Positions 1 to 6,144 of a DNA stretch of 20,873 bases are shown here, piece after piece. Under the pieces are notes generated by a model that had not been told where the DNA came from, made no database searches, and saw nothing but the letters and a program-made list of their open reading frames with translations. This DNA is from Cyclobacteriaceae bacterium (GTDB taxonomy: Bacteria; Bacteroidota; Bacteroidia; Cytophagales; Cyclobacteriaceae). Both the position numbers and the translations under genes were made by a program. Location: the NCBI GenBank assembly GCA_009885605.1, contig VFKK01000164.1, forward strand, positions 1 to 20,873, written 5' to 3'. Positions within the stretch are counted from its first letter, which is position 1. Every line of letters starts with the position of its first letter.

Positions 1-6
1 TGGGTT

Positions 7-45
7 AATTGGTTAATGGTGATTATGTTATTGGGTTATTGGTTA
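7..45. repeat. Left arm of scrambled TTGGTTA-type repeat flanking the CHY gene
   Basis: The first 50 bases are made of variations on ggttaatt/ggttattgg. Two stretches have exact inverted matches after the CHY gene: AATTGGTTAAT (7-17) pairs with ATTAACCAATT (913-923), and GGTTATTGGTTA (34-45) pairs with TAACCAATAACC (900-911). The nested order is that of a true inverted repeat, although the spacing differs (16 nt on the left, 1 nt on the right). The rest of 46-176 shows no gene. Confidence 0.6.
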
Positions 46-201
46 AAAGGATTAAGGAATTAAGAGTTATGGTGAAAAATGTCATTTCCAATTCAGCTTT
101 GGGGATTTTGGTTTCGGGTATTTAGGAGGAAAGCCCGTTCGCATAAAATTCAGAGGTTATTTGAAAAGTCAAAGACATGAGTCTTATCTTTCGATTCTTA
201 A

Positions 202-234
202 AAATCACCAATGAAATCACCAATGAAATCACCC
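202..234 (+). repeat. 12-bp tandem repeat duplicating the start codon of the CHY gene
   Basis: The unit AAATCACCAATG occurs at 202-213 and 214-225, followed by a partial third copy (AAATCACC, 226-233). Each full unit ends in an in-frame ATG, so the CHY gene has two equally plausible starts (211 and 223) and its protein begins MKSPMKSP. The array overlaps the translation initiation region. Confidence 0.75.
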
Positions 235-678
235 AAAACCCTGGTCTTTCTTTTAGGATTCATTCTAATTTCATGCACGTTGTCAGCTCAGCAAAATCCG
301 GTCATGCTTCCAGTCGTTTCCTCCAGAATCAATGGAGTCAACATATTTGGAAAGCCTGTGGACCAGCAGACCAGATGTGTCCACTGGCATTCCCAACTCG
401 ATGTAATTGCGATCAAGTTCAAATGCTGTGACAAATATTATCCGTGCTTCAGCTGTCATGAAGAAACTGCAGACCACAAACCGGAAGTTTGGCCTCAAGC
501 TGAATTCGATTCAAAAGCAATACTTTGCGGAGTTTGCGGGACAGAATTAACTATCAATGAATACATGGGCAGCGATAATACTTGCCCAAAATGTCAGGCT
601 GCATTCAATCCCGGATGCAGTAAGCATTATCATTTGTATTTTGAAATGGAGGGGAAAGAGATTGGAGATAAGAGGTAA
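211..678 (+). CDS. CHY zinc finger protein with N-terminal signal-like segment
   Basis: This 155-residue protein matches the CHY zinc finger family, a small metal-binding fold rich in Cys and His whose bacterial members have no settled function. Visible candidate zinc ligands are C56, H58, H60, C72, C73, C79, C82, H83, H89, C106, C109, C125, C128, C136, H139 and H141; the core runs from about residue 41 to 146. Residues 10-27 form a hydrophobic stretch containing L-I-S-C (lipobox-like, C22) and then L-S-A-Q (signal peptidase I-like). This suggests export, which is unexpected for this family. The start may be 211 or 223. If the leader is not translated, ATG 304 gives a plain cytoplasmic 124-residue form, but no ribosome binding site favours it. 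The last codons (KEIGDKR) lie inside a purine-rich repeat, so the C-terminus appears to have been extended by repeat DNA. Confidence 0.8.
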   Translation: MKSPMKSPKTLVFLLGFILISCTLSAQQNPVMLPVVSSRINGVNIFGKPVDQQTRCVHWHSQLDVIAIKFKCCDKYYPCFSCHEETADHKPEVWPQAEFDSKAILCGVCGTELTINEYMGSDNTCPKCQAAFNPGCSKHYHLYFEMEGKEIGDKR

Positions 679-740
679 GAGACTAGAGATTGGGGAATCG
701 AGAGAAGAGATTGGAGATAAGAGACAGGAGACTCGAGATT
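658..740 (+). repeat. Two 34-bp purine-rich direct repeats
   Basis: Copies at 658-691 and 707-740 start with GAGATTGGAGATAAGAG and agree at 30 of 34 positions, with starts 49 nt apart. The first copy covers the final codons and the stop (676-678) of the CHY gene. The intervening sequence is also made of GAG/GAT words. Confidence 0.8.
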
Positions 741-899
741 AGAGAAAAGTGATCAGGCATAAGAAAATTTAAAATAAATTTAAAATGTTTATACGCTTTC
801 TTGCTGGCAGCCAAATAGAATAAGGTTTGAAGTTCGAAAAAGCGTGATGTGGTCGGTCGACCGTCGTCAGTTGACAATTATCCTAGCTGAAACAAGGGA

Positions 900-923
900 T
901 AACCAATAACCTATTAACCAATT
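900..923. repeat. Right arm of scrambled TTGGTTA-type repeat
   Basis: This stretch is the inverted counterpart of 7-45: two exact matches of 12 and 11 bp separated by one base. It ends 13 bases before the start codon of the PepSY gene, so it lies in that gene's upstream region. The region between the purine-rich repeats and this arm (741-899) is AT-rich, contains the 10-bp palindrome CGGTCGACCG at 854-863, and shows no convincing gene. Confidence 0.6.
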
Positions 924-936
924 TTCTGACTCACCC

Positions 937-1623
937 ATGCGCAAAAACAATCAATACTTCGCCCGGAGAATCCACCGATTTCTGGGTGTTTTTATTGGAA
1001 TCCAGTTCCTTTTTTGGACAATTAGCGGACTTTATTTCAGCTGGACAGATATTGATGAGATTCACGGAGACCATTTCCATCAGGATCATATGATGCATCA
1101 GCCGATAACCACCCTTGTTGATTTGAATAAGTTGGATTCTACGCTGGAGATCTCAAAAATGGAACTCAGATTTGTAAAGCACCAGCCCTATTATTGGGTC
1201 AATGAATCTTTACTTTTCAATGCTCAAACCGGTGAACCCAAAGGAGAAATCACTGAGGATGAAGCAGAAGAAATTGCTAAAATATTCATCAAAGGAGACT
1301 TTGAGGTTAAGTCAGCTGAATACCTGACCGAAACCGGTCCGCATCACGAATACCGCGGAAGACCGCTTCCTGCATGGGCAGTTCACTTCGATCATCCCGA
1401 AAATCTAACCGCTTACATCGATGCAAAAAGCGGAAATTTTGAGCGGGTCCGACACAGCAGCTGGCGTTGGTTTGATTTCCTTTGGATGTTTCACACGATG
1501 GATTACGCCGGCCGGGACAATTTCAATAACATTCTACTGAGAGCTTTCTCCTTATTTGGTTTGGTCACGATTGCTTCAGGATTCACGCTTTTCTTTATGA
1601 CGTTGAAAGGACGGAAAAAGTAA
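937..1623 (+). CDS. PepSY-domain membrane protein
   Basis: The product has 228 residues with a membrane helix at about 15-35 (RFLGVFIGIQFLFWTISGLY), a periplasmic middle part and a second helix at about 202-223 ending in the basic GRKK. This is the architecture of the PepSY-associated transmembrane family. The region around residues 90-150 (a TGEPKGEITEDEAEEIAKIF-type segment and a repeat of the same fold) fits PepSY domains. A His-rich stretch (GDHFHQDHMMHQ, about 44-55) could bind metal. In Bacteroidota such genes often sit beside TonB-dependent receptors for iron or other metals, sometimes with a proposed ferric-reductase role. Here the receptor is convergent and a DtxR-type regulator follows, so metal uptake is the best contextual guess; the reaction itself is not known. 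No clear promoter was found upstream. Confidence 0.85.
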   Translation: MRKNNQYFARRIHRFLGVFIGIQFLFWTISGLYFSWTDIDEIHGDHFHQDHMMHQPITTLVDLNKLDSTLEISKMELRFVKHQPYYWVNESLLFNAQTGEPKGEITEDEAEEIAKIFIKGDFEVKSAEYLTETGPHHEYRGRPLPAWAVHFDHPENLTAYIDAKSGNFERVRHSSWRWFDFLWMFHTMDYAGRDNFNNILLRAFSLFGLVTIASGFTLFFMTLKGRKK

Positions 1624-1674
1624 GTCAGTTGTGGGATGTCCGATGACCGATGAAGAATGTGAGATGTCTGATAT

Positions 1675-1743
1675 AAGATATATGATTTACACCAAATCGT
1701 ACAACGCATTTCTAAAATCTTAAATCTTATGTCTTAAATCTTA
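1675..1743. repeat. Convergent intergenic inverted repeat of the ATCTTATGTCTTAA type
   Basis: The gap between the convergent PepSY and TonB-receptor genes is filled with scrambled repeats: GATGTCCGATGACCGATG-type words on the left and TCTTAAATCTTATGTCTTAA words on the right. Left arm AAGATATATGATTT (1675-1688) and right arm AAATCTTATGTCTT (1722-1735) pair at 12 of 14 positions. A 22-bp stretch (1722-1743) recurs exactly at 4807-4828, the next convergent gap. It may act as a weak two-way terminator, although no classic U-tract is present. Confidence 0.6.
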
Positions 1744-1746
1744 CTT

Positions 1747-4023
1747 TCAAAGGGTAAGCCTCACTCCCAAAAATCCTCTGATCCCCTGATTTGGAGCGAA
1801 AACATAATTTGGGTCAAAGGTAAGTGCATTTGGATTTTCGGGAGTTGGAACCACCGAGCCGTCCGGTGCGAAAACAACATTTTTGTCAAAAGGATCAAAG
1901 GACCGGGCGATGCTGTTTGCCGGTGGGGTGAAATTCAGCAGGTTTTTTACACCGCCATAAATCTCCCAATTCTCTCCTATTTTTTTGGTCAATTGGATAT
2001 TCTGAATACTATACCAAGGCGAATATTCCGGCCTGTCGTCCAATTCTCCCAAACGTGGTAACCTCATTGGGCTGTAGATATTGCCGGTGTAATCTACCGA
2101 CAAACCCAATCTGATAAACTTATATCCGATTGACCAAACGCCGGAAAATTTTTCAGTGAGCAATTGACGCGTTTTGATTCCTTCCTCTTCGATACTCACA
2201 TCCATTAGCGTGGCCCCGGCATTAGCTGTAAATCCATTTGACCAGGCGGCATCTATGTTCAGGGAAACCCCTTTGGAAACAGCGGATCCATCCAAATTTG
2301 AGTAGATGATCTGATTGGGATTGGTTTCGTAATCCGGGATAATTCGGTTCGTGAAATAAGTGTAGAAGGCACTCGCATCAAATCCGATAAAAGTGCCGGA
2401 GGTGGTATAGATCTTTTTAACCAGGTTGGCATTTACATTCCAGCTTTGCTCGGGCTTCAATTCTTCGGTGAAAATCACCTCTCTCGCTCCTGTCAGTGCA
2501 GCGTGATCTTCTGTGAAAACATTGGCTACCCGAAACCCATTTCCTGCGGAAAGTCTGAAAACTGTGGCTTTGTCAGCTGATGAAAGCTTGTAATTAACCC
2601 GTGGTGAGAAGATGGTCCCGTGTAGTGAATTGTAATCAACTCTTGCTCCCAAAAGCAAGCTTTGGTTCTCGGTCAGTTTGACTTCATCCTGAAGGAAAAT
2701 CCCTGGCAAATGTGTAATAGAAGGCTGATTTAATCCACCGGATTCGTTTGAAGTTGCAGAAGTGTTGTCATCATAGAAAGTATAGCGATAGGCTAATCCA
2801 AGTAAAAGATTATGTTTTTGGACAGTTTTTGCCCAAGTAAATTGGCCAAAACCTACGTATTGGTCAGCTATGTAAACCGTGGTTCCGTAGACTGAGTTCT
2901 GATTATGTCCATTCGCAGAAAACTGAAAATTGATGTTTTCTGAACCCGGTAATTGCCAGGTTCCAAAAGTCTCCCAGCGACTGGTATAGATGCTCTCACC
3001 GTATACTTCATTACCGCCACGAAATTCCGGTGCCCAGTTCATTTCTCCGCCCCAACGATTCTCATACACATACCGACCAGCCAGATTAAAGACTTTATTC
3101 TCAGGTCGAATGAAATTCAACTTTTGAAAAACTGAGATTCTTTTCGCCAGGGTCAAATCAGTAAATCCATCTCCATTGTTATCAATCGGATTATCGTAAT
3201 AGAATCCATTAATTCCGGTTAGAGATTGAACTTTCTTTCCCCAATCCGAGCGAATTCCCAGATCCAGATTCACTTCCCCCCAGCCTGTTCCAAAAGCATC
3301 AATAGCCAGCTTCGGTGCTGATTCAGGCCTTTTCGTGATTACATTAATAAGCCCACCAACAGCCTCGGAACCATAAAGCGTGGATGCCGGACCTTTGACC
3401 ACTTCGATCCGATCGATCAAAGCCTGCGGAATTCCCGTCAATCCATAGACTGTCGCTAATCCTGACACAATCGGCATTCCGTCGATCAGCACCATCGTGT
3501 ATGGACCTTCCAAGCCGTTAATATGAATATCTCCGGTATTGCAGACGTTACAGTTGATTTGAGGGCGGACGCCATTTACATTTTGAAGTGATTCAAAAAT
3601 CGAAGGAGTTGGATTCTTTCGGAAAAAATCTGATTTGTATACTTCTACCGGAACAGGACTATCGAGCTTCGAAACCTCTTGCATCGTACCACTGATGACC
3701 ACTTCATCCAGTCCTCCATCCATTTCACTTAGATTGAAAATCAATTCAGAAGCAGATTCCAGAGGGATTTTAATCGTTTTTTGATCGGTTTGAAAACCAA
3801 TCATGGAGGCCTGAATTGTATAAGTCCCGGCTTGATCTATGGGGATTGAGAAAGCTCCATTGGCATCGGTTACTGACCCTTTAGAAGTTCCCTTGATCAA
3901 AACATTGGCAAACTCTAACGGTTCAGAACCGGCTAAAACCTTTCCCGAGATTTTGAAGGATTGGGCAAATCCCTGAAAACCTGCTAAGACCAGAAGAAAG
4001 ATTGAAAATATGATTCGACGCAT
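1747..4023 (-). CDS. TonB-dependent receptor, metal-regulated
   Basis: This outer-membrane active-transport receptor has 758 residues. Visible in order: signal peptide (1-20, ending GFAQ), carboxypeptidase-like regulatory domain (about 23-100), plug domain (about 117-233, with LIDGMPIV, IDRIEVVKGP and STLYGSEAVGGLINVIT), then a long beta-barrel to the C-terminus. The plug carries a C-N-V-C pair (C158, C161) just before GDIHINGLEGPYTMVLIDG, a feature of a subgroup of Bacteroidota receptors; the cysteines could form a disulfide or touch metal. The gene is transcribed divergently from a DtxR/MntR-like regulator and the shared 50-bp gap holds a matching operator, so the cargo is probably an iron or manganese chelate. 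That substrate assignment is inference. No SusD partner is present, which argues against a glycan receptor. Confidence 0.93.
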   Translation of the reverse strand: MRRIIFSIFLLVLAGFQGFAQSFKISGKVLAGSEPLEFANVLIKGTSKGSVTDANGAFSIPIDQAGTYTIQASMIGFQTDQKTIKIPLESASELIFNLSEMDGGLDEVVISGTMQEVSKLDSPVPVEVYKSDFFRKNPTPSIFESLQNVNGVRPQINCNVCNTGDIHINGLEGPYTMVLIDGMPIVSGLATVYGLTGIPQALIDRIEVVKGPASTLYGSEAVGGLINVITKRPESAPKLAIDAFGTGWGEVNLDLGIRSDWGKKVQSLTGINGFYYDNPIDNNGDGFTDLTLAKRISVFQKLNFIRPENKVFNLAGRYVYENRWGGEMNWAPEFRGGNEVYGESIYTSRWETFGTWQLPGSENINFQFSANGHNQNSVYGTTVYIADQYVGFGQFTWAKTVQKHNLLLGLAYRYTFYDDNTSATSNESGGLNQPSITHLPGIFLQDEVKLTENQSLLLGARVDYNSLHGTIFSPRVNYKLSSADKATVFRLSAGNGFRVANVFTEDHAALTGAREVIFTEELKPEQSWNVNANLVKKIYTTSGTFIGFDASAFYTYFTNRIIPDYETNPNQIIYSNLDGSAVSKGVSLNIDAAWSNGFTANAGATLMDVSIEEEGIKTRQLLTEKFSGVWSIGYKFIRLGLSVDYTGNIYSPMRLPRLGELDDRPEYSPWYSIQNIQLTKKIGENWEIYGGVKNLLNFTPPANSIARSFDPFDKNVVFAPDGSVVPTPENPNALTFDPNYVFAPNQGIRGFLGVRLTL

Positions 4024-4040
4024 AAGTTTATTAGATACGA

Positions 4041-4071
4041 CAAAAGTATATTGTTAGATTCATCTAACAAA
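4041..4071 (-). promoter_or_regulatory. Bacteroidota-type promoter of the TonB receptor
   Basis: On the minus strand a -33 box TTTG (4071-4068) and a -7 box TACTTTTG (4048-4041) are separated by 19 nt, an exact match to the Bacteroidota primary-sigma consensus TTTG-N19-TAnnTTTG. Transcription would start about 10 nt before the ATG at 4023, a very short leader. Confidence 0.8.
4051..4070. promoter_or_regulatory. Perfect 9-2-9 palindrome, probable DtxR/MntR operator
   Basis: TTGTTAGAT-TC-ATCTAACAA is a perfect inverted repeat with a 2-bp centre. It fills the spacer between the -33 and -7 boxes of the receptor promoter and lies 50 nt before the regulator's ATG. Its length and symmetry are typical of DtxR/MntR family sites. 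Bound metal-loaded repressor would block the receptor promoter and perhaps the regulator's own promoter. Confidence 0.8.
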
Positions 4072-4120
4072 ATTGTTTTTAATAAATTTTAATAATATTT
4101 GGAGACTCAAGGATTTAGAG

Positions 4121-4783
4121 ATGGCATCACAAACGGAAGAAAATTACCTGAAATCACTTTTTAACCTCGCCAATCCACAGGGTGAGGTCAATATCTCTGA
4201 CCTTGCCAATCAGATGCAAGTCAGCATGCCCACTGTCAATAGCATGGTGAAGACCTTGCAAAAAAGCGGTTGGCTGATTTATGAAAAATATAAGCCGGTA
4301 ACACTGACTTCAAAAGGTCAAAAAGAAGCGGCTCTGATCATTCGAAAACATCGGCTTACAGAAATGTTTTTGGTCAATAAAATGGGATTTGGCTGGGAGG
4401 AAGTTCATGAAATAGCCGAGCAGATTGAGCATATTCATGCCCCGAAACTCTTCGAAAGAATGGACGAAATGATGGGTTACCCAACGATCGATCCCCATGG
4501 ATCTCCGATACCGGACAAACTAGGCAGAATACAGGAAATCAATTACTTATCTCTTTCCAAAATTAAACCTGATCAAACCGTAATCCTTGCTGCCTTGGCC
4601 AATTCCTCTACGGAATTTTTAGAGTTTTTGAATAGCCGAAATCTGAGTTTGGGTACCGAATTGCAAATACTTTCGAAAGAGGGGTATGACCAAAGTATTG
4701 TTGTGAGCTACCTCAACCATCCCGGTGAAACGCTGAGTGAAAAAGTTTGTGAGAAACTGCTTGTCCGGATTTTAGATTTATGA
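4121..4783 (+). CDS. DtxR/MntR-family metal-dependent transcriptional regulator
   Basis: The protein has 220 residues with a winged helix (about 1-65), metal-binding/dimer domain (about 70-140) and a C-terminal SH3/FeoA-like domain (about 150-220). The start at 4121 is chosen because an AAGGA-type site precedes it and MASQTEENYLKSL is the usual family N-terminus; an upstream TTG at 4073 would add an atypical 16 residues and run into the operator. By alignment from memory with DtxR, ancillary-site residues H77, E81 and H96 are kept. The primary site has E100, E103 and H104, where iron-type DtxR has Cys at the first of these and MntR has Glu; residue 8 is Asn instead of Met or Asp. This leans towards manganese sensing, without excluding iron. 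It likely represses the divergent TonB receptor through the palindrome at 4051-4070. Confidence 0.92.
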   Translation: MASQTEENYLKSLFNLANPQGEVNISDLANQMQVSMPTVNSMVKTLQKSGWLIYEKYKPVTLTSKGQKEAALIIRKHRLTEMFLVNKMGFGWEEVHEIAEQIEHIHAPKLFERMDEMMGYPTIDPHGSPIPDKLGRIQEINYLSLSKIKPDQTVILAALANSSTEFLEFLNSRNLSLGTELQILSKEGYDQSIVVSYLNHPGETLSEKVCEKLLVRILDL

Positions 4784-4839
4784 TATGGGATGTATGATGT
4801 AGCGCAAAATCTTATGTCTTAAATCTTATGTCATAAATC
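4775..4839. repeat. Convergent intergenic inverted repeat, sister of 1675-1743
   Basis: GATTTATGATAT (4775-4786) and ATGTCATAAATC (4828-4839) pair at 11 of 12 positions. The segment between holds GATGTATGATGTA words and the same 22-bp stretch (4807-4828) found at 1722-1743. The arms overlap the last codons and stops of both flanking genes. A role as two-way terminator is possible. Confidence 0.6.
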
Positions 4840-5266
4840 AAGGCTTCCATCCCCGATTTGACTTTTTATCAGCATTGGACTTCTTTTCTTTCAAGCGTCT
4901 TTCAATCGCACCTTTGCCTGGCTTGGTAGCTTTTCGGATCTTTTTCCTTTCAAAAGCTTTGCGAAGCAAGTCTCCAAACTTCTTGATCACCAATTCCTTA
5001 TTTTGAATCTGGGAGCGCTTTTCCTGAGATTGGAGATTCAAAAAACCTTCCTGATCGATCTTATTGGCCAATTTTTGATTTAAAATCAGTTTCTCTTCCT
5101 CAGATAAAAATGCTGAATTAGTAACGTTGAAACTGAGCTGAACTTTTGTTTCAACTTTATTGACATTTTGACCTCCCGGACCGCCGCTCCTCGCAGTTTG
5201 GAATTCCAGTTCAGGCAGAAAAACTCCTTCAGAAAGGCGCTGGTTGATGGATTTGAAAGCAGACAT
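4838..5266 (-). CDS. arfB: ArfB-like peptidyl-tRNA hydrolase (GGQ domain protein)
   Basis: This 142-residue protein belongs to the codon-independent release factor family that hydrolyses peptidyl-tRNA on stalled ribosomes. The catalytic motif SGGPGGQNVNK is intact, with GGQ at 31-33, followed by the RSQIQNKE segment. The C-terminal tail (about 108-142) is strongly basic (KATKPGKGAIERRLKEKK ... RGWKP), as needed to enter the empty mRNA channel in ArfB. Length is normal for the family. It is convergent with the DtxR-type gene and separated from its upstream paralogue by a terminator, so it should have its own promoter, which I could not locate with confidence. Confidence 0.92.
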   Translation of the reverse strand: MSAFKSINQRLSEGVFLPELEFQTARSGGPGGQNVNKVETKVQLSFNVTNSAFLSEEEKLILNQKLANKIDQEGFLNLQSQEKRSQIQNKELVIKKFGDLLRKAFERKKIRKATKPGKGAIERRLKEKKSNADKKSNRGWKP

Positions 5267-5318
5267 TAGATATTAAACACAAGAAATCAGACGAAAAACA
5301 GAAAATCAGTTGACTTGC

Positions 5319-5341
5319 AAGTTACCTCAAAACAGTAACTT
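5319..5341. promoter_or_regulatory. 7-bp inverted repeat upstream of the ArfB gene
   Basis: AAGTTAC (5319-5325) and GTAACTT (5335-5341) form a perfect inverted repeat around a 9-nt loop, 53 nt before the ArfB start. It could be an operator or a leader hairpin. On the plus strand it is followed by a T-run, but no plus-strand gene ends here. The remainder of 5267-5449 shows no gene. Confidence 0.35.
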
Positions 5342-5449
5342 TTTACCCTCTCTCCTGATTCTTGGTTGGCTTTCCTGATGATTAATACAATTCGGTTGTT
5401 CTCTCAAGCGCATAAAAAAATTGACTCAGCCATGCCGGGCAATCAAGAC

Positions 5450-5479
5450 AAAAAAAAACCTCAGATTTTGAATCTGAGG
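5450..5479 (-). terminator. Intrinsic terminator after the second ArfB-like gene
   Basis: CCTCAGATT-TTG-AATCTGAGG (5459-5479) is a perfect 9-bp stem. On the minus strand it is followed by nine T residues (complement of 5450-5458). It lies 20 nt after the stop of the 5500-5946 gene and isolates the two ArfB-like genes transcriptionally. Confidence 0.92.
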
Positions 5480-5499
5480 TTAATATGAATTTTTACTGA

Positions 5500-5946
5500 T
5501 TATAAATCTTCAACATTCTCAACACCGGTTTCCCAATGCCTGCTGGCTTTTTTCTCACCCGTGGCATGCTTATCTGTCAATCTTTCTTCGATTGAATCTT
5601 TGGTTCTTTCTGTAGCTTTTCTCGGTTTTCTTGGCTCAAAAGTTTTCAAGAGTAAATCCTTGAATTTCTTAATCACGATTTCCTTGTTTTCAAGCTGAGA
5701 GCGCCTCTCCTGCGCCGATAAATAAAGCATTCCTTCCTCGTTGATTTTTTTAGGAAGCTTTTTGAAGAGCATTATTTTCTCATCATCGGTCAGATAGATT
5801 GAGTTTTGAATATCAAAAAGCAATTGAACTTTTGATTCAATCTTGTTGGTGGTCTGCCCTCCAGGTCCGCTGCTAAGAGAAGTACGGAAATGAAGCTCAT
5901 GCAAGAGGTCTCCCTCTGTGATTCGGAGATTTATTGGCTTTTCCAT
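5500..5946 (-). CDS. Second ArfB-like GGQ-domain protein (diverged paralogue)
   Basis: The 148-residue product is similar along most of its length to its neighbour at 4838-5266: LHELHFRTSLSSGPGGQ, then NKIESKVQLLFDIQNS, and RRSQLENKEIVIKKFKDLL. GGQ is intact at 29-31, but the surrounding motif reads SSGPGGQTTNK instead of SGGPGGQNVNK. The C-terminal tail is less basic and ends in the acidic ETGVENVEDL. Catalysis of peptidyl-tRNA hydrolysis is likely; ribosome-channel binding by the tail is less sure. It could have specialised in a different substrate or stress condition. The start at 5946 is the only ATG giving the full domain. It has its own terminator at 5450-5479. Confidence 0.88.
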   Translation of the reverse strand: MEKPINLRITEGDLLHELHFRTSLSSGPGGQTTNKIESKVQLLFDIQNSIYLTDDEKIMLFKKLPKKINEEGMLYLSAQERRSQLENKEIVIKKFKDLLLKTFEPRKPRKATERTKDSIEERLTDKHATGEKKASRHWETGVENVEDL

Positions 5947-6094
5947 TTGGACGATTTTTAAAATTTATCTTAACCTAAAATACGAAAAAATCAGGATTCA
6001 AAACCTATTTATAATCATCTGATTCAATGATTTTTGCTTTAAATCGTATTTAAAAGCAACTTCGGATTCCGCAACTTTTCCGGTAAAATAATTC

Positions 6095-6114
6095 AACAAC
6101 TTCTAAAAGTTGTT
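6095..6114 (-). terminator. Weak hairpin after the LytTR regulator gene
   Basis: AACAACTT (6095-6102) and AAGTTGTT (6107-6114) form a perfect 8-bp stem with a 4-nt loop, about 30 nt after the regulator's stop on the minus strand. The T-rich stretch downstream is interrupted, so termination would be inefficient. No other feature was recognised in 5947-6144. Confidence 0.4.
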
Positions 6115-6144
6115 TTAAAGAAATTCACGAAAGCTAAAAAAAAC

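Noticed and set aside
557..742. Reading frame GKRLEIRGKRLEIGESREEIGDKR after the CHY gene
   Set aside because: It is only the translation of the purine-rich repeats and overlaps the CHY gene in another frame.
683..877. 64-codon minus-strand frame
   Set aside because: It spans low-complexity repeats, has no family resemblance and no ribosome binding site.
1..930. CRISPR-like array in the repeat-rich left end
   Set aside because: Repeats are degenerate, without regular spacing or unique spacers, and no cas gene is present.
4073..4120. TTG start giving a 236-residue DtxR-like protein
   Set aside because: It starts right after the operator and adds atypical residues; the ATG at 4121 has a better upstream site and the family N-terminus.
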